Assembly: GCA_001629235.1 (NCBI GenBank)
Contig: LUSA01000067.1
Span: forward strand, 1-7,532
DNA from: Marine group II euryarchaeote REDSEA-S43_B8
Lineage (GTDB): Archaea; Thermoplasmatota; Poseidoniia; Poseidoniales; Thalassarchaeaceae
Length of the DNA stretch: 7,532 bases
Direction: 5' to 3'
Part shown: positions 1 through 6,815 of the stretch, piece by piece
Layout of the letters: each line of letters begins with the position of its first letter
Position numbering within the stretch: position 1 is the first letter of the stretch
Translations under genes and position numbers: made by a program
The notes under the pieces: model-generated
Database searches by the model: none
Told to the model about the DNA's origin: nothing
What the model saw: the letters and a program-made list of their open reading frames with translations, nothing else

Positions 1-781
1 CTATACTAGACGATACCGACATGTTCTCAGTTGCCTGATTCGTTACGCATTGGACAACCTCGTATTCGATATTTTCGAGCTGTCTGCCGCCATGTACTGG
101 CAATCCAATAGCATCGAATGCCCAATCTTCGTCCTGGATAATGAATACTCCATCTTCTCCTAAATCAATTGATTTAAGCTTCGAGATCCTTTGAAACTCA
201 TTGAAGTCTGGTGGACGTAGGACTCCAGTTGGATTAGATTCAGATATACGATAAGTGACTACAGACTTTTCCTCATCCACAACAAGAACCTCTGAGATCC
301 TATCCTTTGAATATACCTCATTTGACCACTGAAGTAATGACTCCAACGAATGAGATTGATCGGATTTACCACTCAATAATTCACTCGAATTGAACCAAAT
401 AACTTCTGAGTCTGGATTATCTCTAGCAGGGTGCTTATCTGATGCCCACCTGATACCCCATGAATTACAATTATCTATGCCCAATTTTGAGAAGTTTTGG
501 TTGAGTACAACTTTGTTACCCGGAACTCTTAATGCTTCCAAAATCGCATATTCTTGTATTAGTGTCGGGTCATTCAGTAGTCTCTCATTCACCCATTCTA
601 ACATGGCATTATCATCTGGAATCAAAGGAAATGAAACCCCTCTGTGATTACTTGAGAATAGGACTTCAATGTCAGAAAGCGCTAGTCCCCCTCCATCGAT
701 AAGTGCCCCAATAGCCGATTTCTCCCACAATCTACTATACGCTGGACCATCGAAAACCCAACATTTCCCGGTCCACTCCAT
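1..781 (-). CDS. endA: tRNA-splicing endonuclease EndA, two-repeat type, N-terminal part (runs off left edge)
   Basis: This frame is open for 260 codons from an ATG at 781-779 to the window edge. No other start is possible, because a TGA lies in frame at 802-800 and no start codon lies between. The protein is read as the archaeal endonuclease that cuts bulge-helix-bulge introns out of pre-tRNA. Residues about 5-50 resemble the EndA N-terminal subdomain (WVFDGPAYSRLWEKSAIG, then a Gly-rich turn and LALSDIEVLF). Residues about 70-130 resemble a catalytic-type fold (DPTLIQEYAILEALRVPGN). Residues 160-180 match the end of that fold in the family (VLVVDEEKSVVTYRIS). After a linker, residues 210-260 begin a second copy of the N-terminal subdomain (GVFIIQDEDWAFDAIG). 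This is the tandem layout of the roughly 300-350-residue homodimeric enzymes such as that of Archaeoglobus. The first repeat shows no obvious catalytic His before its EVIWF strand, as expected for the structural half. The catalytic half is outside the window. The call rests on remembered family patterns, not an alignment. Confidence 0.72.
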   Translation of the reverse strand, partial: MEWTGKCWVFDGPAYSRLWEKSAIGALIDGGGLALSDIEVLFSSNHRGVSFPLIPDDNAMLEWVNERLLNDPTLIQEYAILEALRVPGNKVVLNQNFSKLGIDNCNSWGIRWASDKHPARDNPDSEVIWFNSSELLSGKSDQSHSLESLLQWSNEVYSKDRISEVLVVDEEKSVVTYRISESNPTGVLRPPDFNEFQRISKLKSIDLGEDGVFIIQDEDWAFDAIGLPVHGGRQLENIEYEVVQCVTNQATENMSVSSSI

Positions 782-852
782 GTACGAACGAGGACGCTGT
801 CAAATTAGACGCTATCCCCAAATATCATCCGTGTGACCTCCGTGGGAACAAC
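782..852. promoter_or_regulatory. Divergent intergenic spacer with possible promoters for endA and the kinase-like gene
   Basis: This 71-base gap separates the outward-facing starts of endA (781, minus) and the PfkB-like gene (853, plus), so both promoters should lie here or just inside the genes. The A/T-rich run AAATATCA at 820-827 is centred about 29 bases before the GTG at 853. On the other strand, CTAATTTG (808-801) is centred about 24 bases before the ATG at 781. Both distances would suit archaeal TATA boxes driving leaderless or nearly leaderless transcripts. Neither matches a strong TATA consensus, and I see no operator-like inverted repeat. Promoter positions are inference. Confidence 0.35.
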
Positions 853-1905
853 GTGACAGATGACACTGACGAAAGAAGACAGGAAAGCCTCAAGACTCTG
901 CGAAATCTTTTGAAAACAATAGATGGCCAGAAGGTGACACTTATTGGTGATACAATGCTAGATAGGTATCATCACGGTTTTGCAAATAATCTAAACTCTA
1001 CAGCCCCGGTTCCAGTGCTGAAGATTACCCATTCGGAGGAGTCACCGGGTGCATCTGCACATATAGCCATAGGACTCTCTTCATTCGGAATGAGGGTCTC
1101 ATTCCATACTGCGTTAGGGGATGATTCTGAGGGTGAGTCGATAATTTCTACACTCAAAGAATTCAATATATCGACGGATAACATTACCATGATTCCATCC
1201 AGGGAGACTCTTACAAAGATTCGATTCTTCGGTAGCAGGTAGAGCCTTCTAGATAGAGGGCAAATACTTCTTCAGGCAGATCGAGGCACCAACGAACCCG
1301 TAGGTGATGCAATCTCTTCTGAGCTCGCTTCTTCTGCAATGGAAGATTTAGAGGATAGTTGTGCCTTGGTTATCTCTGACTACGATAAGGGAGTTGTTAC
1401 TATTGAAGAATCTCTTAAGCTAATTGACAAGGCAAATATGATTGGGATTCCAGTGATAGTAGATCCCAAATTAACAGGCCTGGAAAAGAGCCGAGGCGCA
1501 TCTGTAGTGATTTTTGAGAAAAGGGGCATGTCCCTTTTAGCTCGCCGAATCGGATCAGACATAGAGGAAGCGGCCCAGAATATGTTGATTGAGTATTCAT
1601 GGGAAGGAATTCTTGTACTGGGAGGAATTAACGGCGTCCAGTTGTACCAGCGTGATTCTGAATCGATCCTCATACCATGCATGGCACCTGCTGCAGAACA
1701 GCAGATCGGAATGCATGATGCAGCCGCAACATCTCTTGCAGCAGCTCTGGGCTCAGGCCTTTCCCTCTATGATGCGGCATTACTCGCATCTGCAGCATGC
1801 GAATGCGTCCTTTCAGCTAGTACCGCAAAGGAGTACATTGATCGAGATACACTAGGACTATGGCTCGATGAGCTTTCATGGCAGATGAGAATATCTGATA
1901 GATAG
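853..1905 (+). pseudogene. PfkB/ribokinase-family sugar kinase, HldE (RfaE) kinase-like, interrupted by an in-frame TAG
   Basis: One reading frame runs from a GTG at 853 to a TAG at 1903-1905 (351 codons). It is interrupted only by TAG at 1240-1242, codon 130. Both sides align with one PfkB kinase fold, closest in memory to the kinase half of HldE, which phosphorylates heptose-7-phosphate at C1. Before the stop are GDTMLDRY (32-39) and STAPVPVLKI (49-58), matching the family's GD.MLDRY and APVPV segments, and TLTKIRFF (119-126), matching TITK.R. After the stop come SDYDKG (175-180), VDPK (203-206) and a C-terminal Ala-rich helical region. Length is about right for a kinase-only protein, with no nucleotidyltransferase half. 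The active site looks decayed. The family GGAAN is GASAH (66-70), the TPN.SE segment reads FEKRGM, and the anion-hole/base motif DxxGAGD is QQIGMHD (283-289), keeping only the final Asp. It may be a pseudogene, a diverged non-kinase homologue, or a sequencing error on top of natural divergence. No restart with a strong ribosome site is evident after the stop; the first ATG is at 1339. Confidence 0.72.
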
Positions 1906-1951
1906 AAACATGATTACATGAGATTGAATAGTGTTGCTTAACGCGAGCAAC

Positions 1952-3324
1952 ATGAGAGTCATGTTATCTTCACGCAATCGAGGCTCTGCCATCTTAGTGA
2001 TTCTATTACTTGCTTCGAATATATCCGTATTAAATTCACACGCGGAGAATGACTATCCTGCTACACTTAGCATTGATGTGGAAGACGGTACTGTCATTGA
2101 TGATGAATTCATATTCAAGGCTTTAGTGATGGATGAATTAGAACCCCATTCGGCTAGTTGGGAGTTGTTGGACTCTACTTCAACCAGACACATCTTGTAG
2201 AGTTTGCAAGCATTTTCATTCAATCCATGGGTATTTCCGATGATTTTCTTCCTCGAACCCTGCATATACATGAAAGTGGAATGGATTATTGGCACAGCGA
2301 ATCATATATCCTAGACGCGTTATCCTCAACTATAGATGGCACTGTACCATCATTCTCAGCCATAATTCGCACTTCGAGTACAATTAAGTGCACCTATGCG
2401 GGGCTTGATGTCGAAGACTCGCTTTACGCGGTTAATTACAACTCGACTCCTCACCCGAGCCTATCTGAAATTACTTGGGACGGCGATACTCTAACCTTCG
2501 AGATCGACCTGGTTGATTTTGATGATGGATGGCATGACATCATTATATTCGCCCAATCCGAAATTGAAGATTCAACATACTCCCACGATTGCATAAGTAT
2601 TAGGATCGATAACACCCCTCCTAGCGTAATATTGAATATTCCCGAAGAGCTGCCTGAGGGTACGGACACAGTATACTTAGATGCCTCTTCGACGTTCGAC
2701 GAATACTGGGGAATACAAGGACTGACATATACCTGGTCAATAAACGAGCTTGGAGGCACAGGCGAAGTAATGAGTCAAGTTTTCAGCGGTCTCGATTATC
2801 GGTCAATTGAACTCAATCTAGTTAATTCAGGAGTTTACGGCATTTCACTATCTGTATCTGATAATGCAGGTAATATTGGTCTCTCAACTTCTACGCTGGA
2901 AGTTGTCAACATGGCTCCAACAGCACGTCTGACCATTAATGGGGAGGATTATTTCGATAATGATCAGGTTACCCTATCTCCAGACTCTTCGATTCTTGTC
3001 GACGCCTCGTCATCTACAGATACTTCGAACGATATAGATGGACTCAGATATGTTTGGAGAGTTGATAATGTCCCGACCTATGAGGGGGCTTCTAGATCTA
3101 TATCATGGCCCGATGGAGTGGATGACGATAGTTTCGTCTTATCGATTGAAGTAATTGACGACGACTCTGAGTCATCTATGATCTCAGTTATCGTTGTGGA
3201 TAATAGCGAATCCGGTAGTCCTCCTCTTTCACTACTAATTCTGATTATTTCTGGTGGTTTCTTGTCATATTCTCTATTCAGACGTTCGAAATCAGATGAT
3301 TCAGAAATTCCCAAGTGGAACTAA
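1952..3324 (+). pseudogene. Secreted, membrane-anchored PKD/Ig-like repeat protein, frameshifted
   Basis: Two frames together encode one surface protein. The first frame opens at ATG 1952 (alternatives GTG 1931, ATG 1961) with a signal peptide: a basic stretch SSRNRG, the hydrophobic core AILVILLLASNISVL and a likely cleavage after NSHA. It ends at TAG 2198-2200. The continuation is in the frame one base back, open from 2158 to TAA at 3322-3324. The shift must lie between 2158 and 2200, probably near 2175-2197, where STSTRH can join LVEF. Restoring one base would give about 457 residues. After a beta-rich Ig-like region come two PKD-like domains at about 2611-2907 (VYLDASSTFD, LTYTWSIN, GISLSVSDNAGN) and 2914-3201 (ILVDASSSTD, LRYVWRVD, SIEVIDDD). 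A membrane helix (PPLSLLILIISGGFLSYSLF, about 3217-3276) and a short basic-then-acidic tail ending IPKWN follow. PKD folds usually serve adhesion or glycan/protein binding outside the cell; the ligand cannot be read from the sequence. It follows the kinase-like gene after 46 bases on the same strand. True pseudogene and base-calling error are both possible. Confidence 0.7.
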
Positions 3325-3363
3325 TCCTGAAAAGACCAAAAGGCAGTAATTACAGGGATTTGT

Positions 3364-4683
3364 ATGAGTTTACCATTCGATAGGCAAGAGTATCTTAGTC
3401 GCCAGGAATCAGTATTCTCCAAATTACCCAGATCAAGCTTAGCAATCATTCCAACAAATGATCCAAAAATACGATCTAATGATGTCTCATATCCATTTAG
3501 AGCCAATTCATACATGCTATATCTTTGTGGCTGGGAAGAAGATGAAGGTACATTACTAGCAACGAATTCATCTGGAAAATGGGTAACAACACTGTTCGTA
3601 CCAGATAGGGATACAACCAAGGAAATATGGGAAGGGATACGTATAGGCGTTGACGGCGCGAAGTCATGGCCAGTTGATCATACCGATTCATTACTAAGTC
3701 TTGATTCCTGTATCAAAGAGTTACTATCGGATGGAAGTAGAGTTTTCACAATTCCCGGCGTATCCTCTTCATTAGACATATTGTTAGATGAGAATACTGA
3801 GGCCGAGGACTTACGCGCCTATATCGATCCAATTAGAAGGGTCAAATCAGCAAATGAAATCCAATACATGCAAGAGGCCGCATCCATTGCATCATCAGCA
3901 CATGAGAAGGCAATGCGCAATACTCGACCAGACATGGGAGAATGGGAGATTCAGTCCCTGGTCGAAGGCCACTTCATGTCCTCAAAAAGCCAATGGAGCT
4001 TCCCCTCAATAGTAGGCGGGGGAGATAACGCAACTGTACTTCATTACAAGAATAACGACCAGGTGATAAGATCCGGGGATCTTGTACTAGTCGATGCAGG
4101 ATGTGAAGTCAGCGGATATGCGTCAGATATTACTAGAACATGGCCAGTTAATGGGAAGTTCTCCCAACCCCAGAGGGAGATTTACGAACTTGTTCTAAGA
4201 GCCGAACTAGCAGGAATAGAGGCCTGTCAACCTGGAATGCCATGGGTTTCCATGCATGAGGCAGTATGTGAGACCATAGCAGAGGGACTGATAGAACTTG
4301 GAGTACTAAACTGCACCCTCGAAGATGCATTGGGCAGAGTCGAAGGAAAACCAGGCGTTTTCGAAGGACAAATACGAAATTTCTTCATGCACGGTACTGG
4401 GCACTTTCTAGGATTGGACGTGCACGATGTTGGAGGGGGCCGCCAAGGCGACCCAAACTCCTCGTTTTTATTAGAGCCAGGGATGGTTTTGACAATTGAG
4501 CCGGGCCTGTACTTCGGATCCTGGAGAAATGACATATCAATTCCAGAAAGATACGCAGGTATAGGAATTAGAATAGAGGCTGACGTTTTGGTAACAGAAC
4601 AAGGACCCTTAGTATTATCATCATCATGTCCGAAGATGTTAGACGAAATTGAGCAGGTAGTAGGGAAGGGAATACATGACTGA
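3364..4683 (+). CDS. pepP: Xaa-Pro aminopeptidase (aminopeptidase P, peptidase family M24B)
   Basis: This enzyme removes an N-terminal residue followed by proline, using a two-metal (usually Mn) centre in the cytosol. The 439 residues match E. coli PepP in length. Residues about 1-150 are the AMP_N domain, with the diagnostic SYPFRANSYMLYLCGW (42-57; FPFRQNSDF..Y.TGF in PepP). Residues 160-430 are the pita-bread catalytic domain. All five metal ligands are present: Asp244 and Asp255 (LVLVDAGCEVSGYASDITR, the usual 11-residue spacing), His347 (MHGTGHFLGLDVHD), Glu379 (LTIEPGLY) and Glu405 (GIRIEADVLV). The supporting His227 (VLHY) and His354 (DVHD) are also present, so it should be active. The ATG at 3364 is preceded by AGGGAT at 3354-3359, a modest ribosome site. 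The gene follows the PKD gene after 39 bases, and its last 8 bases overlap the start of mqnC. A prolidase (PepQ) is a less likely alternative given the N-terminal domain. Confidence 0.9.
   Translation: MSLPFDRQEYLSRQESVFSKLPRSSLAIIPTNDPKIRSNDVSYPFRANSYMLYLCGWEEDEGTLLATNSSGKWVTTLFVPDRDTTKEIWEGIRIGVDGAKSWPVDHTDSLLSLDSCIKELLSDGSRVFTIPGVSSSLDILLDENTEAEDLRAYIDPIRRVKSANEIQYMQEAASIASSAHEKAMRNTRPDMGEWEIQSLVEGHFMSSKSQWSFPSIVGGGDNATVLHYKNNDQVIRSGDLVLVDAGCEVSGYASDITRTWPVNGKFSQPQREIYELVLRAELAGIEACQPGMPWVSMHEAVCETIAEGLIELGVLNCTLEDALGRVEGKPGVFEGQIRNFFMHGTGHFLGLDVHDVGGGRQGDPNSSFLLEPGMVLTIEPGLYFGSWRNDISIPERYAGIGIRIEADVLVTEQGPLVLSSSCPKMLDEIEQVVGKGIHD
4663..4670 (+). promoter_or_regulatory. Ribosome binding site of mqnC inside the end of pepP
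   Basis: The purine run GGGAAGGG lies 5 bases before the mqnC ATG at 4676 and within the last codons of pepP. It is the clearest Shine-Dalgarno-like site I found in the window and supports ATG 4676 as the start. With the 8-base overlap of the two genes it suggests one mRNA with coupled translation. Confidence 0.55.
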
Positions 4684-5824
4684 CTGGCAAACAATTCTAG
4701 AGATGCAGCTCGCAGACAACCCCCCTCCACTAACGGTAGAAGACGCGGAGAAAATATACATCCAAGCGCCTCTGAGCGAATTGATGTATGCTGCTTCAGA
4801 GAGGAGGAAGACGCAAGTACCCGGCAATATCGTTACTTTTATGATTGATAGAAATATAAATTACACCAATATTTGCACAATCAACTGCAATTTCTGCTCC
4901 TTCTACCGTTCGCCAGGTCATGATGAAGGATATACCCAGTCATTTGACCAGATTAGCGCTAGAATTGATGAGTTAGAGGAACTAGGCGGTTCGAGAATCC
5001 TGATGCAAGGGGGAGTTAACCCCTCACTAAACTTCGAATGGTATACTGAGTTACTATCAGAACTCTCTAGGAGGCATCCCTCGATAGCTTTGGACTGCTT
5101 CTCGCCCATTGAGATTGAGGGCATAGCAGAAGTCTCCGGCCTATCCACCATTGAGGTCCTATCGAGATTTCGCGAATCTGGTATGCACGGGCTTCCGGGA
5201 GGAGGCGCTGAAATGCTCGTCGATAGTGTTAGAAGTGGCATTTCACCTAGGAAGGGGTCCTCTGAGAATTGGATTAGGGTGATGGGTGAGGCTCAATCAT
5301 TGGGTCTAACAACTTCAGCAACCAACGTCTTCGGCTTCGGAGAGAGTATCAGAGATAGGGTAGAGCACATGAATAAGATCAGATCATTACAGGAGAACTC
5401 ATTGTCTAATGGCTACCTTGGATTCACATCATTCATTTCATGGCCAGTAATGCTCGAGAACAATGCTTTCGGAAAAATTGGGATTAGGAGGGGTGCGACA
5501 AACCTAGGCGCAGGCTCAGTGGAATACCTCAGGCATGTTTCTGTATCTAGGCTATTCATGAGTAACATTGACCACATTCAAGCTTCTTGGCCTACTATGG
5601 GATTGAATGTGGCTCAAATCGCTTTGACGGCAGGTGCAGATGACATAGGATCAACCATGATGGAAGAGAATGTAGTCTCGGCTTCTGGAACCACCAAGAC
5701 AATGGCTACTATTACCGAATTGAAGGAATCCATACTAAGTTGTGGCTTCACTCCGGCTAGAAGGGACTCAGATTACAATATTCTGGAAATTCTAGAAGAG
5801 GACGAGGTCCAATTACAGGTCTGA
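4676..5824 (+). CDS. mqnC: Cyclic dehypoxanthinyl futalosine synthase (MqnC), radical SAM enzyme of menaquinone synthesis
   Basis: MqnC uses a 4Fe-4S cluster and S-adenosylmethionine to cyclise dehypoxanthine futalosine, building the naphthoquinone ring precursor in the futalosine route to menaquinone. The 382-residue length suits the family. The cluster motif CxxxCxxC is Cys67, Cys71 and Cys74 in NYTNICTINCNFCSFYR. Further hallmarks are RILMQGGVNPSLNFEWY (107-123), CFSPIEIEGIAEVSGLS (141-157), GLPGGGAEMLVD (172-183), EYLRHVSVSRLFMSNIDHIQ (283-302), ADDIGSTMMEENVV (321-334) and a terminal ARRDSDYNIL. The GST.MEENVV and RRD..Y segments favour MqnC over its relatives MqnE (aminofutalosine synthase) and CofH (F420 synthesis). 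No other mqn gene is in the window, so the rest of the pathway must be elsewhere. The gene overlaps pepP by 8 bases and converges on the membrane-protein gene with a 12-base tail overlap. Confidence 0.9.
   Translation: MTDWQTILEMQLADNPPPLTVEDAEKIYIQAPLSELMYAASERRKTQVPGNIVTFMIDRNINYTNICTINCNFCSFYRSPGHDEGYTQSFDQISARIDELEELGGSRILMQGGVNPSLNFEWYTELLSELSRRHPSIALDCFSPIEIEGIAEVSGLSTIEVLSRFRESGMHGLPGGGAEMLVDSVRSGISPRKGSSENWIRVMGEAQSLGLTTSATNVFGFGESIRDRVEHMNKIRSLQENSLSNGYLGFTSFISWPVMLENNAFGKIGIRRGATNLGAGSVEYLRHVSVSRLFMSNIDHIQASWPTMGLNVAQIALTAGADDIGSTMMEENVVSASGTTKTMATITELKESILSCGFTPARRDSDYNILEILEEDEVQLQV
5813..5824. other. Tail-to-tail overlap of mqnC and the membrane-protein gene
   Basis: The last 12 bases of mqnC (plus strand, TGA 5822-5824) and of the membrane-protein gene (minus strand, TAA 5815-5813) share sequence. 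There is therefore no space for a separate intergenic terminator. The two transcripts must either end inside the opposite gene or run into each other as antisense RNA. I see no hairpin or strong T-run at the junction. Confidence 0.8.
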
Positions 5825-6814
5825 TAGTTCTGCTCTACCGCTAATCACCGGAGCTCTGAGAATCTGTGTAGGCTCTTCGGATTGTGGCATGATTATTGGT
5901 AAAACCCAGAAAATCCTCCTACCATTGGATTCAAGAAACTCCAAAACAACCTCCCAATGGATGGCTATAAGTGACGAATATACTGTTCCTGGCCATTGAT
6001 CTGATGGCATTTTCAGTGTGAATTCTGTTGTAGAATCTATGGTCTGTGTCCAATCGCCTTTTTCCATTATCCTAAGTGGCTCTAGAATCACTGATTTCTT
6101 CGATGATAGTTGCATCGGAATAGATTCGCCTACACCATCCAGTGTCGCTAGTACCGAACTCCTCTCGGGCATAGCTACACCTACTTGGACTCTAGAGCGA
6201 ATTAACTGCAGACCCATGTCTTTTTTTCGCACTTCGATATCTATTGCTCCCCTATCAGCACTTATACTAACTTCTGGGTCCTCATATGGGCTCTCTGAAA
6301 TTTCCTTCTGCCTATTGAAATCTCTGAAGTTTGCGATGGTTCTGAATACAAGTGGTAAGATGAATAGTGGGAAGGTGTAGAATAGCAACCTAGGATAGTC
6401 CAGAGGACCTATGGAAATTGAGCCTGCGATAGTTTCACCTATTATTCCCTGTTCAACTAATCCAGGCTCTATAGCATGTACAAACAAAGAGAGTATTAGT
6501 AATGTTACTGTGGGGATAATTAACTTTCTAGAAATATTGTGCAGCCTATCTGGTCTGATGAACCAACCTACCCTTGTATCAGTCAAGAAACGCGGTGGAG
6601 AATCTGTGATTTCGCACTCTAGCTTTAGTAACTCAGCATCCTGTTCATCCTGCCCCGTCCACTGGACGAACCAGTCATCTTCTGATCCAATTGTGAAGTT
6701 CGTCACACTCATACCAAAATTATCTATTGTAGCCTTAGAAATTGGTATGTTTGTAGGATTAACATGTTCAAGCTCGAATGGAGGGTACCTGATGCTCTGT
6801 ACGTACCTATCCAT
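5813..6814 (-). CDS. Uncharacterised protein with two membrane segments and a C-terminal beta-rich domain
   Basis: I do not recognise a named family. The 333-residue protein has a soluble N-terminal region (about 1-90) with alternating hydrophobic and polar strands, a first membrane helix at about 97-115 (KLIIPTVTLLILSLFVHAI), a short Gly-rich loop, a second helix at about 142-160 (RLLFYTFPLFILPLVFRTI), and a C-terminal region of about 170 residues that is predicted by eye to be mostly beta strand. That region contains PGTVYSSLIAIHWEVVLEF (275-293), faintly recalling the strand pairs of bacterial arrestin-like (Spo0M-type) proteins; this is a guess. With two helices both ends should face the same side, probably the cytosol, since Arg-rich stretches flank the helices. 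ATG 6814 is chosen over the upstream TTG at 6853. It leaves one base after the stop of the reductase gene, follows a GGGG run, and avoids a 38-base overlap. Likely co-transcribed and co-translated with that upstream gene. The stop TAA (5815-5813) lies inside the end of mqnC. Confidence 0.75.
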   Translation of the reverse strand: MDRYVQSIRYPPFELEHVNPTNIPISKATIDNFGMSVTNFTIGSEDDWFVQWTGQDEQDAELLKLECEITDSPPRFLTDTRVGWFIRPDRLHNISRKLIIPTVTLLILSLFVHAIEPGLVEQGIIGETIAGSISIGPLDYPRLLFYTFPLFILPLVFRTIANFRDFNRQKEISESPYEDPEVSISADRGAIDIEVRKKDMGLQLIRSRVQVGVAMPERSSVLATLDGVGESIPMQLSSKKSVILEPLRIMEKGDWTQTIDSTTEFTLKMPSDQWPGTVYSSLIAIHWEVVLEFLESNGRRIFWVLPIIMPQSEEPTQILRAPVISGRAELSDL

Positions 6815-6815
6815 G

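Noticed and set aside
390..647. Plus-strand 85-codon ORF
   Set aside because: It lies wholly opposite endA, which has recognisable family structure in the minus frame. The ORF peptide resembles no domain I know.
1240..1242. Pyrrolysine or other programmed readthrough at TAG
   Set aside because: TAG also ends this gene at 1903-1905 and the reductase gene at 6818-6816. No hairpin or recoding element is evident, and PfkB kinases are not known to need pyrrolysine.
4227..4730. Minus-strand 167-codon ORF
   Set aside because: It is antisense to the catalytic core of pepP, including the metal-ligand codons, and spans the pepP-mqnC junction. It is a shadow of a well-supported gene.
4676..5824. CofH (F420 synthesis) or MqnE identity for the radical SAM enzyme
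   Set aside because: The GGGAE segment, GSTMMEENVV and the terminal RRDSDY pattern fit MqnC better than either relative, as far as can be judged from memory.
6221..6227. Run of seven T as an archaeal terminator or slippery site
   Set aside because: It is inside the membrane-protein gene, where it codes for Lys-Lys on the minus strand. The frame continues correctly on both sides and no gene ends nearby.
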